DNA from: Cyanobium sp. Morenito 9A2
GTDB taxonomy: Bacteria; Cyanobacteriota; Cyanobacteriia; PCC-6307; Cyanobiaceae
Assembly (NCBI RefSeq): GCF_024345575.1
Contig: NZ_JAGQBJ010000001.1
Span: 186,001-250,000 of the forward strand
Direction: 5' to 3'
DNA: 64,000 bases
In this document: positions 16,545 through 25,593 of the stretch, one piece after another
Position numbering within the stretch: position 1 is the stretch's first letter
Layout of the letters: each line of letters opens with the position of its first letter
Program-made: the position numbers and the translations under genes
Notes under the pieces: model-generated
The model's database searches: none
What the model saw: only the letters and a program-made list of their open reading frames with translations
Told to the model about the DNA's origin: nothing

Positions 16545-17909
16545 ATGGACCTGCTCGACCTGCTCAAGCGCCCTGAGGGCAAAACGCTTGAGTTCAAGCG
16601 TGATCTTTCCTCGCCGGATGGGGCGTTGAAAACGATCGTGGCCTTTGCCAACACGGCCGGCGGCACGCTCCTGATCGGGGTGGAGGATCACAGCCGCAAC
16701 GTGCGCGGCGTGGCTGAGCCGCTGGATGAGGAGGAGCGCCTCGCCAACCTGATCAGCGACCGGATCAGCCCTCGGCTGGTGCCGGAGCTCGAGATCCTGC
16801 CCTGGCGGCAGACGCAGGTGCTGGCCCTGCAGGTGTACCCCAGCCCAAGCCGTCCCCATCACCTGATCCGGGAGGGGCCTGCAGCAGGCGTGTATGTGCG
16901 GGTGGGCTCCACCAACCGCCGCGCCGATGCCGAGCTGATCGAGGAGCTGCGGCGTTTCTCCCGGGGCGAGGGCTTCGACGAGCAGCCCTTTCCGGCGCTC
17001 GGCTCGGAAGCCCTCGACTTCCGAGCGGCTTCCGAGTCATTCGCACCGTTACGCGACCTCCGCCGCCGCGATCTGGAGACCCTGCGGCTCGTGGGCGACC
17101 ACCAGGGGAAGACCGTGCCGACCGTGGGCGGCATGATCCTCTTCGGCCATGACCGCGAGCGGCACTTTCCCGATGCCTGGATCCAGGCCGGGCGCTTCGC
17201 TGGCAGCGACAAGAGTCGCATCCTCGATCGGATCGAGATCCACTCCTTCCCCGTGCAGGCCGTGGTGCAAGCGATCGCCTTCGTGCAGAAGCATTCCTGG
17301 CATGGCGCCACCATCGGCGCGGTACGCCGCAGCGACCGCTGGAGCCTGCCGCCCGAGGCCGTGCGTGAGGCCCTGATCAATGCGGTGGTCCACACCGACT
17401 ATTCCCAGCGGGGTGCACCGATCCGGCTGTCGATCTTCGATGACCGGCTGGAGATCGAAAATCCCGGCCTGCTGCCCTTCGGCCTCACCGTGGAAGATCT
17501 GCCCCATGGGGTGTCCAGGCTGCGCAACCGCGTGATCGGCCGGGTCTTCCAGGCGCTGGGGCTGATCGAGCAATGGGGCAGCGGCATCCAGCGGATGACG
17601 GCCGTCTGCCGAGACGCGGGCCTGCCGCCACCGATCTTCGAGGAGATCGCCACTCGCTTTCGCGTCACCATTTCCACCGTCCCCGTGGGCCCAACGGTGG
17701 TGGACGCCACCGAGCAGGCGATCCTCGCCAGCCTGAAGGAAGGCCAGGGGTTGGCCACCCGTGAGATTGCGGCCATCATCGGCCTGTCGGCCCGGGCCAC
17801 GCGCACGCGGCTGGCCCGTCTGATCGATCGCGGACTGGTGCGCGAGATCGGCACCAGCGCCAAGGATCCGCAGCGAAAGTACTTCCTGGCCGAGGGTGGT
17901 CCCCCATGA
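16545..17909 (+). CDS. AlbA_2/Schlafen-type putative DNA-binding protein with divergent ATPase-like region
   Basis: 454 residues, first gene of the type I restriction operon. Residues 10-130 fit the AlbA_2 (Schlafen-like) domain: LEFKRDLS, then TIVAFANTAGGTLLIGVED. The middle contains REALINAVVHTDYS followed by LEIENPGLLP, the signature of the ATP-binding HATPase_c_4 region common in these proteins. A winged-helix segment closes the protein (TREIAAIIGLSARATRTRLARL). Such proteins often accompany type I restriction loci, but their role is not settled; regulation or an added anti-phage activity are both possible. It overlaps hsdR by 4 bases, so expression is coupled. Confidence 0.82.
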   Translation: MDLLDLLKRPEGKTLEFKRDLSSPDGALKTIVAFANTAGGTLLIGVEDHSRNVRGVAEPLDEEERLANLISDRISPRLVPELEILPWRQTQVLALQVYPSPSRPHHLIREGPAAGVYVRVGSTNRRADAELIEELRRFSRGEGFDEQPFPALGSEALDFRAASESFAPLRDLRRRDLETLRLVGDHQGKTVPTVGGMILFGHDRERHFPDAWIQAGRFAGSDKSRILDRIEIHSFPVQAVVQAIAFVQKHSWHGATIGAVRRSDRWSLPPEAVREALINAVVHTDYSQRGAPIRLSIFDDRLEIENPGLLPFGLTVEDLPHGVSRLRNRVIGRVFQALGLIEQWGSGIQRMTAVCRDAGLPPPIFEEIATRFRVTISTVPVGPTVVDATEQAILASLKEGQGLATREIAAIIGLSARATRTRLARLIDRGLVREIGTSAKDPQRKYFLAEGGPP

Positions 17910-20779
17910 ACCTGACGCCCGAACAGAAGGCCCGTGTCGACATCGACGCTGCTCTCGTTGATGCGGGCTGGATCCTGCAGAACCGCGACGCCATCAACCT
18001 GGCCGCCGGGCCAGGTGTGGCCGTGCGCGAGGCCAAAATGGCCAGTGGCCATGGCTTCGCCGACTATCTGCTGTTCGTGAATGGCAAGGCGGTGGGAGCG
18101 ATCGAAGCCAAGCCGGCGGGCCACACCCTCAGCGGCGTGGAGCTCCAGTCCGGCAAGTACGCCGCCGGGCTACCGGCAAGCCTGAATCCGCCAGTGCGGC
18201 CGCTGCCGTTCGTGTACATGAGCACGGGCGTGGAGACCCGCTTCATCAACGGCCTCGACCCCGACCCCAGGACCCGCGCGATTTCCGCCAACCTGCCCCA
18301 CATCCATCGGCCGGAAACGCTGGCCGAATGGATCGGGGCGGAAACGCTCGATGCCTGGGTGAAGCGCCTGCACACGGAAGGCACCGGCCTGTACACCGCC
18401 GCCGAAGACACGAAGCCGTCGTCGCTGCGGGGGCGGATCACCACCATGCCGCCCGTTGACCCCGGCACCCTTTACGGCAACCAGATCGAAGCCGTCACCA
18501 ACCTGGAGCACTCACTCAAGTGCAACCGCCCGCGGGCGCTGATCCAGATGGCCACCGGCTCCGGCAAGACGATCGCCGCCATCACCGCCATCTACCGCCT
18601 GATCAAGTACGGCGGCGCCAGGCGGGTGCTCTTCCTGGTGGACCGCAGCAACCTGGCCAAGCAGGCCGAGAAGGAGTTCCAGGGCTACTGGGCGCCGGAG
18701 GTGAACCGCAAGTTCACCGAGCTCTACAACGTGCAGCGCCTCAGCTCGAACACGATCATGGACTCGAGCAAGGTGGTGATCGCCACGATCCAGCGGGTGT
18801 ATTCGATGCTCAAGGGCGAACCTGAGCTCGATCCCACCCTGGAGGAAGGCTCCCAGTTCGAGAGCGGCGCCGAGGCCATCCTGGAGCCGCTGTCGGTGGT
18901 GTACAACCCGGCCCTGCCGCTGGAGTTCTTCGATGTGGTGGTGATCGATGAGGTGCATCGCTCGATCTACACCCTGTGGCGGCAAGTGGTGGAGTACTTC
19001 GATGCCTTCCTGATCGGCCTCACCGCCACCCCCTCGAAGCAGACCTTCGGCTTCTTCAACAAGAACCTGGTGATGGAGTACGACCACGAGCGGGCCGTGG
19101 CCGATGGCGTGAATGTGGACTTCGAGATCTACAAGATCCGCACCCGCATCACCGAGGGTGGCTCCACGGTGGAAGCAGGACCCGACACCATGCTCGGCTT
19201 CCGCAACCGCCGCACGCGGGCCCTGCGCTGGCAATCCGCCGAGGACGACCTCACCTACGACCCCAACGAGCTCGACCGCCGCGTGGTGGCGAAGGACCAG
19301 ATCCGCACGATCATCCGCACCTTCCGCGACCGGTTGCCGGTGGACCTCTTCCCGGGACGCAAGGAGGTGCCGAAAACCCTGATCTTCGCCAAGGATGACA
19401 GCCACGCCGAAGACATTGTGGAGATCATCCGCGACGAATTCGGCCGCGGCAATTCCTTCTGCCAGAAGATCACCTACCGCGTGACGGACGCCAAACCCGA
19501 GGATCTGATCCAGGCCTTCCGCAACCAATACGAGCCCCGCATCGCCGTGACGGTGGACATGGTGGCCACGGGCACGGACATCAAGCCGATCGAGATCGTG
19601 ATGTTCCTGCGGGCGGTCAAGAGCCGGCTGCTGTTCGAGCAGATGAAGGGGCGCGGCGTGCGCATCATCGATCCCAACGACCTGCGCGCCGTGAGCGGCG
19701 AAGAAGCCATCGCCAAAACCCACTTCGTGATCGTGGATTGCGTGGGCATCACCGAAACACCGCTCACCGACAGCCAGCCGCTGGAGCGCAAGCGCACGGT
19801 GAGTCTCCAGACGCTGCTGGAGCACGTGGCCATGGGCGGCACCGATGAGGCGGTGCTCTCCTCGCTGGCCAGTCGTCTGGCCCGATTGGACCGGCAGTGC
19901 GGCCCCGAAGAACAGGCCCGGGTGGCGGAAGCATCTGGCGGGCCGCGTCTCCACGACCTCTGCCGCGCGATCGTTTCCGGGCTTGACCCCGACCGCCAGA
20001 TCGCAGAGGCCCGCAGCGTTTTCGAGGTTCCCGAGGGCTCCGAGCCGATGGAACAACAGGTGGGCCACGCTGCCGAGGCTTTGCTGAAGCGTGCCGTCGA
20101 GCCCCTGGCCACGAAGCCGGAGCTGCGCACCCTGCTGGTGGAGCTCAAGCGGGAGCTGGAGCAGGTGATCGATGAGGTGTCGGTGGATGAGCTGCTGGAG
20201 GCCGGTGCCAGCGTGGAGGCACGGGAGAAGGCCCGTGCGCTCGTGACCGATTTCGAGCAGTTCATCGCGGCCAACAAAGACGAGATCGATGCCCTGCAGT
20301 TCTTCTACGCCCAGCCCTACGGCAAGCGGCTGTCGTTCAACGACATCAAGGCCCTGGCCGAGGCGATCAAGGCACCGCCCCGCTCCTGGACGCCCGAGCG
20401 GCTCTGGCGGGCCTACGAACTGCTGGAACGCGACAAGGTTCGAGGTGCTTCCGGCCAGCGGCTGCTCACGGATATGGTGTCGCTGCTTCGCTTCGCCACC
20501 CACAAGGATGGGGAGCTGGTGCCCTATGGAGTGCAGGTGCGCGAGCGTTTTGAGAATTGGCTGGCCCAGCAAGGCAACCGGGGGCGACCGTTCAGCCTGG
20601 AGCAAGTCAACTGGCTGGAGATGATGCGCGACCACATCGCCACCAGCCTGGAAATCCAGCTCGATGATCTCGACTATGCGCCGTTTGCGGAAGCCGGAGG
20701 TCTGGGCAAAGCAGTGCAGGTGTTTGGATCGGGGTTGCGTGAGGTGATCGGAGAGCTGAATGAGGTGTTGGCAGCGTGA
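17906..20779 (+). CDS. hsdR: Type I restriction enzyme, R (endonuclease/translocase) subunit
   Basis: 957 residues. The N-terminal nuclease shows the PD-(D/E)xK-like pattern FADYLLFV then AIEAKPAG (about residues 50-73). The motor has Walker A QMATGSGKTIAA (about 213-224), the VVIDEVHRS box, the TATPSKQ motif and late helicase motifs (TVDMVATGTD, QMKGRGVR). The C-terminal region matches EcoEI-type R subunits, which bind the HsdM-HsdS core. It would translocate DNA and cut it far from the recognition site when the site is unmethylated. Gene order is AlbA-R-S-M with 4-base overlaps on both sides (start ATGA at 17906, hsdS start GTGA at 20776). Confidence 0.95.
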   Translation: MNLTPEQKARVDIDAALVDAGWILQNRDAINLAAGPGVAVREAKMASGHGFADYLLFVNGKAVGAIEAKPAGHTLSGVELQSGKYAAGLPASLNPPVRPLPFVYMSTGVETRFINGLDPDPRTRAISANLPHIHRPETLAEWIGAETLDAWVKRLHTEGTGLYTAAEDTKPSSLRGRITTMPPVDPGTLYGNQIEAVTNLEHSLKCNRPRALIQMATGSGKTIAAITAIYRLIKYGGARRVLFLVDRSNLAKQAEKEFQGYWAPEVNRKFTELYNVQRLSSNTIMDSSKVVIATIQRVYSMLKGEPELDPTLEEGSQFESGAEAILEPLSVVYNPALPLEFFDVVVIDEVHRSIYTLWRQVVEYFDAFLIGLTATPSKQTFGFFNKNLVMEYDHERAVADGVNVDFEIYKIRTRITEGGSTVEAGPDTMLGFRNRRTRALRWQSAEDDLTYDPNELDRRVVAKDQIRTIIRTFRDRLPVDLFPGRKEVPKTLIFAKDDSHAEDIVEIIRDEFGRGNSFCQKITYRVTDAKPEDLIQAFRNQYEPRIAVTVDMVATGTDIKPIEIVMFLRAVKSRLLFEQMKGRGVRIIDPNDLRAVSGEEAIAKTHFVIVDCVGITETPLTDSQPLERKRTVSLQTLLEHVAMGGTDEAVLSSLASRLARLDRQCGPEEQARVAEASGGPRLHDLCRAIVSGLDPDRQIAEARSVFEVPEGSEPMEQQVGHAAEALLKRAVEPLATKPELRTLLVELKRELEQVIDEVSVDELLEAGASVEAREKARALVTDFEQFIAANKDEIDALQFFYAQPYGKRLSFNDIKALAEAIKAPPRSWTPERLWRAYELLERDKVRGASGQRLLTDMVSLLRFATHKDGELVPYGVQVRERFENWLAQQGNRGRPFSLEQVNWLEMMRDHIATSLEIQLDDLDYAPFAEAGGLGKAVQVFGSGLREVIGELNEVLAA

Positions 20780-22269
20780 GTGCTTATCCATCAATTTCCA
20801 TGCCTTTGCACTGGGCCGAAGCCGCCTTTGATGATCTATTCAGGAATGTGACAAGCTCTTCCCGGAAACTACCTGCTGGCAGTTATCTGACCTCTGGAAC
20901 TTTCCCGGTTATTGACCAAGGAGAGCGTTACATCGGAGGCTTCACAAACGACGCAGGCCTTGTTCACGAAGGGGCTTTACCTGCGATCGTGTTTGGCGAC
21001 CACACACGTTGCATCAAGTATGTGAGCCGGCCATTTGTGCAAGGCGCAGATGGCGTAAAAGTACTTTGCCCATCAACAAGTATTAATCCAAGATTCTGCT
21101 ATTGGGCACTAATTCAAGCTGATATCCCAAGCAAGGGATACGCACGGCACTTCGCTATTCTCCGAGCTTTGCGCCTGCCACTAGCCCCTCTGCGTGAGCA
21201 GAACCGCATCGTCGAAGCCATTGAGAGCTGCCTCACCCGGCTCGACGACGCCATGGCGACCTTGGAGCGGGTGCAACGCAACCTGAAGCGTTACCGCGCC
21301 TCGGTGCTCAAGGCCGCCGTCGAAGGGCGACTGGTGCCCACCGAGGCCGAACTGGCCCGCGCGGAGGGCCGTGAGTACGAACCCGCCTCGGTGCTGCTGG
21401 AGCGCATCCGCGCCGAGCGCCGCCGCCGCTGGGAAGAAGCCGAGCTGGCGAAGCTGAAGGCCAAAGGGAAGGTGCCCAAGAACGACACGTGGAAGGCAAA
21501 GTACGTGGAGCCGGCCGGGCCGGATACGAGCGAGCTGCCTGAGTTGCCGGAGGGGTGGTGTTGGAGCAGTTTGGGAGAACTCTTTGACATCCGGGTTGGA
21601 GCGACACCCTCGCGCGCCAAGCCTGAATTCTGGAACGGGGGTATCCCATGGGTAAGCAGCAGTGAGGTGTCCTTCTGTCGAATTACTTGTACACGTGAGA
21701 CCATCTCTGAAGAGGGGCTTCGGCATTCATCAACCCAGCTGAACCCACCTGGTTCAGTGCTATTGGGCATGATTGGGGAGGGGAAGACGCGCGGGCAGGC
21801 TGCAATTCTGAATATTCCTGCTTGCAATAATCAGAATTCGGCTGCCATCTGGGTCAGCACATCAGGCCTTCCTCCTGAATATGTCTACTACTTCCTCGTT
21901 GGGGAATACGAAGTAACTCGCGGGCGAGGATCGGGTAACAACCAGCCAGCGCTGAATAAGAGCCGAGTCCAGGCAATCCCAATTCCACTTCCGCCACTCG
22001 CGGAGTCTCACCGAATTGTCCGGGAAATTGATAGGCACGAATCAGTCATCAATTCTCTTGAAGAGTCTTCTCAGCTGTCTCATGCCCGCTGCATCCGCCT
22101 CCGCCAATCCATCCTCAAGTGGGCCTTCGAAGGCCGCCTCGTCGACCAGGACCCCAGTGACGAACCCGCCCAGGTTCTGCTGGAGCGCATCCGGGCCAAA
22201 AGCGCAGCAGGCAATGGCAGGAAGCAACCTCGCCCCCGCCGTGTGAACACCAGGACTGCAAACGCATGA
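20776..22269 (+). CDS. hsdS: Type I restriction enzyme, S (specificity) subunit
   Basis: 497 residues with two target-recognition domains. TRD1 covers about 1-134; a conserved helical spacer follows (NRIVEAIESCLTRLDDA, then ASVLKAAVEGRLVP, about 136-250); TRD2 covers about 254-403 (from PEGWCWSSLG); a second helical element ends the protein (ILKWAFEGRLVDQ, then AQVLLERIRA). The two helical elements repeat each other. Both TRD coding segments are visibly poorer in GC than the spacer and the flanking genes, as expected if they were exchanged by recombination. The start is GTG at 20776, overlapping the hsdR stop. The recognition sequence cannot be predicted by eye. Confidence 0.93.
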   Translation: MSAYPSISMPLHWAEAAFDDLFRNVTSSSRKLPAGSYLTSGTFPVIDQGERYIGGFTNDAGLVHEGALPAIVFGDHTRCIKYVSRPFVQGADGVKVLCPSTSINPRFCYWALIQADIPSKGYARHFAILRALRLPLAPLREQNRIVEAIESCLTRLDDAMATLERVQRNLKRYRASVLKAAVEGRLVPTEAELARAEGREYEPASVLLERIRAERRRRWEEAELAKLKAKGKVPKNDTWKAKYVEPAGPDTSELPELPEGWCWSSLGELFDIRVGATPSRAKPEFWNGGIPWVSSSEVSFCRITCTRETISEEGLRHSSTQLNPPGSVLLGMIGEGKTRGQAAILNIPACNNQNSAAIWVSTSGLPPEYVYYFLVGEYEVTRGRGSGNNQPALNKSRVQAIPIPLPPLAESHRIVREIDRHESVINSLEESSQLSHARCIRLRQSILKWAFEGRLVDQDPSDEPAQVLLERIRAKSAAGNGRKQPRPRRVNTRTANA

Positions 22270-23792
22270 CCGACGCCGCCAATCGCATCGTCCAGAAACT
22301 CTGGTCCTACTGCCACGTCCTTCGCGATGACGGACTTTCGTATCAGGACTACCTGGAGCAGCTCACCTTCCTGCTGTTCCTCAAGATGGCCGATGAGCGC
22401 GCTCAGCTCACCGGCGAGGAGCAGCCGATCCCCGAAGGCCACCGCTGGGCGGACCTGGCTGCGCCGCAGATGGAGGGCGTGGAACTGGAGCAGCTCTACC
22501 GCCGCACCCTCAGCGTTCTTGGCAAGGAGGGCGGGATGCTCGGCCTGATCTTCGAGAAGGCCCAGAACAAGATCCAGGATCCGGCTCGCCTTCGCCAGCT
22601 GGTGGTGGAGCTGATCGGCAAGGAGAACTGGTCGGCGATGTCGGCCGATGTGAAGGGCGACGCCTACGAAGGTCTGCTGGAGCGCAACGCCCAGGACACC
22701 AAGAGCGGCGCCGGCCAGTACTTCACGCCCCGGCCCCTGATCGATGGCATCGTCGCCTGCGTGCGCCCCCAGCCCGGCGAGGTGATCGCCGATCCCGCCT
22801 GCGGCACCGGCGGCTTCCTGCTTTCCGCCTACGAGTTCGTGCAGCACAACCACCAGCTCGATCGCGACCAGAAGCGCCACCTGCGCTTCGAGGCGCTGCG
22901 CGGCACCGAGCTGGTGCCCAACGTGGCCCGCCTTTGCGGCATGAACCTCTACCTGCACGGCATCGGCCCCGACGGCGATCACCAGCATGCTGTGCCGATC
23001 CGCACCGACGACGCCCTCCGCGATGAGCCGAGCAGCCGCGTCGATGTGGTGATCACCAACCCGCCCTTCGGCAAGAAGTCGTCGATCACGATCGTCAACG
23101 ACGACGGCGAATCCGATCGCCAGTCGCTCACTTACAACCGACCGGACTTCTGGACCACCACCTCCAACAAGCAGCTCAACTTCGTACAGCACATCAAGTC
23201 GCTGCTCAGGATCCACGGCCGCGCTGCCGTGGTGCTGCCCGACAACGTGCTGTTCGAGGGGGGCGCCGGCGAAACTGTGCGCCGCAACCTGCTCAAGGAG
23301 TGCGAGGTGCACACTCTGCTGCGCCTGCCCACCGGCATCTTCTACGCCCAGGGCGTGAAGGCCAACGTGCTGTTCTTCGATCGCCGGCCCGGTGCCGATA
23401 CTGCCTGGACCAAGACGCTGTGGGTGTACGACCTGCGCACCAACAAGCACTTCACCCTCAAGACCAAGCGCATGGTCCGCGCCGATCTCGATGAGTTCGT
23501 GGCCTGCTACATGCCAGGCGATCGCCACAACCGCGAAGCCACCTGGAGTGAAGCCAACCCCGAAGGCCGCTGGCGTTCCTTCAGCTACGAGGAGATCCTC
23601 GCCCGCGACAAAGTCAGCCTCGATCTCTTCTGGCTCCGCGACGAGAGCCTGGAGGATTCGGCCAACCTCCCAGAGCCCCATGTGCTGGCCCAGGAAATCG
23701 CCGACGATCTTCGTTCGGCTCTGGCACAAATTGAAGATGTACTTGGTGACCTGGAGCAGCGGGTGGAGGTCAGCGAACTGGAGGAGGTGTAA
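22266..23792 (+). CDS. hsdM: Type I restriction enzyme, M (N6-adenine methyltransferase) subunit
   Basis: 508 residues. The N-terminal helical domain is HsdM_N-like (LTFLLFLKMADE). The SAM-binding motif is DPACGTGGFLLSAY, and the catalytic adenine-methylase motif is TNPPFGKKS. AGQYFTPRPLIDGIV is the usual lead-in. With HsdS it would form the methyltransferase that protects host DNA, and with HsdR the restriction complex. The ATGA overlap with hsdS at 22266 indicates coupled translation. All catalytic motifs are intact, so the system may be active. Confidence 0.95.
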   Translation: MTDAANRIVQKLWSYCHVLRDDGLSYQDYLEQLTFLLFLKMADERAQLTGEEQPIPEGHRWADLAAPQMEGVELEQLYRRTLSVLGKEGGMLGLIFEKAQNKIQDPARLRQLVVELIGKENWSAMSADVKGDAYEGLLERNAQDTKSGAGQYFTPRPLIDGIVACVRPQPGEVIADPACGTGGFLLSAYEFVQHNHQLDRDQKRHLRFEALRGTELVPNVARLCGMNLYLHGIGPDGDHQHAVPIRTDDALRDEPSSRVDVVITNPPFGKKSSITIVNDDGESDRQSLTYNRPDFWTTTSNKQLNFVQHIKSLLRIHGRAAVVLPDNVLFEGGAGETVRRNLLKECEVHTLLRLPTGIFYAQGVKANVLFFDRRPGADTAWTKTLWVYDLRTNKHFTLKTKRMVRADLDEFVACYMPGDRHNREATWSEANPEGRWRSFSYEEILARDKVSLDLFWLRDESLEDSANLPEPHVLAQEIADDLRSALAQIEDVLGDLEQRVEVSELEEV

Positions 23793-23970
23793 GCGAGGGT
23801 TGGGAGCCCAACCTCCAGATGCAGAAGCCGGGAGCAACGGTTAGTTCACCCGTACAGGATTACCTCCCGCTTCTGATCTGGAGCGTTCACAAGTCATGAG
23901 CCACCCGTTCAAATGTCTGGCTGTAGCGCAATCACCGTGATCGAGCAGGCATCTTGAATCTCCCGCCAGC

Positions 23971-23995
23971 GCGCGGCTGCAATCCCCAGCCGCGC
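23971..23995 (+). terminator. GC-rich hairpin downstream of the restriction operon
   Basis: GCGCGGCTG and CAGCCGCGC form a perfect 9-bp stem around a 7-base loop (CAATCCC), about 180 bases after the hsdM stop. No T-run follows, so it is a weak candidate for intrinsic termination; it lies between convergent genes, where a terminator is expected. The rest of the 270-base gap (23793-24061) shows no gene. Confidence 0.4.
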
Positions 23996-24061
23996 TGCGG
24001 AACCGGATGGTGGAGCTGTCGCGCTTGGAACAAAGATCTAGAACCGGCTCTCCTCATTCCT

Positions 24062-24718
24062 TCAGGGCAACACCCTCGCCTCGCCCTCCAGCTCGAGGTT
24101 GCCCTTGCTCAAGCGGGCTTCATCGATGCGAATCGATGGATCCATGGGCAGGCGGGCCACCGCACTCCCCTCGATCGCTCTGATCTCGACACTGCCGTTC
24201 ACCGCTTCCGGCCGGGCCTGGAGCTCCAGGGGCTCCTGACCCGAAGCCTCCCGGGCGTCAGAGCGGGCCACCATCAACACGAATACATCGTCGGCGATGC
24301 GCAGGCTCCCCAGGGGCGAGCGCCCCAGCAACTGCTCCGCCAGCAGGTCCCCCAGCCACCCCCAGGGGGGGCTGGTGAGCGAGCGGTTCAGACCTTCGCC
24401 GCTGAAGGCCACAACGCCCCTGATCTGAAAGGGCTCATGGAGCTGCAGGCCCTGGCCCTTGAGCAGGCCGCCCATCTGCACGCGGATCGGGGTGCTGGTG
24501 AGCTCCACCCGCTCGAACACCAACTGCTGATAGACGACCCCCTGGGCCACCAGGCTCACCCCCTCCAGGCGACCGCGCAGGAGTTGGAAGGCGCTGCCGT
24601 GGAGCTGCAGCTCGAGCCCATCGACGGCCTGGCATTGCTGGCGGATCCAGAGCTGCAGGCCGCTGGCCAGCAGCTGCAACACGGGGCTGGAGCGGAAGTT
24701 GTCATGGCCTGTGCTCAT
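24062..24718 (-). CDS. DUF2993 domain protein
   Basis: 218 residues. The pattern of alternating polar and hydrophobic strands (GSAFQLLRGRLEGVSLVAQGVVYQ, shown in part) with LELQLHGS fits DUF2993 (LmeA-like, lipid-associated) proteins, which are abundant in cyanobacteria. There is no signal peptide and no catalytic motif. It is the last gene of a three-gene minus-strand operon and overlaps the hydrolase gene by 4 bases. A role in binding lipid at a membrane is plausible from the family but unproven. Confidence 0.8.
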   Translation of the reverse strand: MSTGHDNFRSSPVLQLLASGLQLWIRQQCQAVDGLELQLHGSAFQLLRGRLEGVSLVAQGVVYQQLVFERVELTSTPIRVQMGGLLKGQGLQLHEPFQIRGVVAFSGEGLNRSLTSPPWGWLGDLLAEQLLGRSPLGSLRIADDVFVLMVARSDAREASGQEPLELQARPEAVNGSVEIRAIEGSAVARLPMDPSIRIDEARLSKGNLELEGEARVLP

Positions 24719-25593
24719 CGCTGTTCAGCAGCCCCCGCCCAGGTCTCGGCCACCCGCTGGGGCTGATCGAGGTGGGGCAGGTGGCCGCAATCCTCCAACT
24801 CCCGCAGGCGCTCCCCCAGCAACGCCTGGGCGGCGCGCTTCTGGGCCGGCCGCAGGATGCGGTCGTTGGCGCCCCAGAGCACCTGCAGCGGCTGGGGGGG
24901 CAGGGGATCGCCGCAACCGGCGAAGCCGCCGCTGCGGGCAAAGCGGCCCAGGGCCATCCCCCAGCCGGGCACCGCGAGGGGCAACGAGGCGATCTGCTCC
25001 TCGGCGGGCCCCACACTGCTGGCGGGGTCGGCGAAGGCGGTGCGCACCAGGCCCCGGCGCACGCCGGGAAGGGCGAGAAAGCGCACCCCCAACAGATCCA
25101 GCAAGGGCGGCAGCGGCTTCGGCCGGCCGGTGAGCCCGGCGGGGGCCAGCAGCAGCAGGCGTTCGATGCGCTCGGGTTGTCGTCGGGCCAGCTCCACCGC
25201 CACCGATCCGCCCATGGAGGCGCCGATCAGACCCATTGGGTCCGGGGAGATCCGCTCGGCGATGGCCGCCAGCAGGGCCTCCAGGTGGGCCAGCACCCCG
25301 GCCGGGTTGTAGGAGCCCTCGCTGGGCCGGGGGCAGAAACCGAAGCCGTAGAGGTCGGGGATCACCAGGGTGGAACGGGCCGCCAGCAGGGGCGCCAGGC
25401 GCCGGAACTCCAGCAGCGAGCTGTCGAAGCCATGGAGCAGCAGCAGGGGCGGCCCCTGCCCCAGCAGCGCCACCGGCCAGCGACCCTCCAGCCCCGCCAG
25501 CTCCCACCACTGCACCGCGGCGGCCAGGGCCCGCCCCTGGGGGTCGATCAGGCTGCGGGCAGCCTCGGCCAGCAGCGCCTCTCCAGCGCTCAA
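24715..25593 (-). CDS. Alpha/beta-fold hydrolase
   Basis: 292 residues with an intact catalytic triad pattern: the oxyanion HGF motif (LLLLHGFDSSLLEF), the nucleophile elbow GASMGGS, a later Asp in WGANDRIL and the His in CGHLPHLDQP. The substrate is unknown; proteins of this type in cyanobacteria are often annotated as esterases or lipid hydrolases. The start is a TTG at 25593 overlapping the stop of the upstream dehydrogenase gene, and the end overlaps the DUF2993 gene by 4 bases, so the three form one operon. Confidence 0.88.
   Translation of the reverse strand: MSAGEALLAEAARSLIDPQGRALAAAVQWWELAGLEGRWPVALLGQGPPLLLLHGFDSSLLEFRRLAPLLAARSTLVIPDLYGFGFCPRPSEGSYNPAGVLAHLEALLAAIAERISPDPMGLIGASMGGSVAVELARRQPERIERLLLLAPAGLTGRPKPLPPLLDLLGVRFLALPGVRRGLVRTAFADPASSVGPAEEQIASLPLAVPGWGMALGRFARSGGFAGCGDPLPPQPLQVLWGANDRILRPAQKRAAQALLGERLRELEDCGHLPHLDQPQRVAETWAGAAEQR

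Noticed and set aside
18512-20794. 760-residue minus-strand open frame under hsdR
   Set aside because: It is antisense to a fully motif-supported hsdR and shows no protein family of its own.
22080-23837. 585-residue minus-strand open frame under hsdM
   Set aside because: Antisense to hsdM with intact methylase motifs; no family, low-complexity composition.
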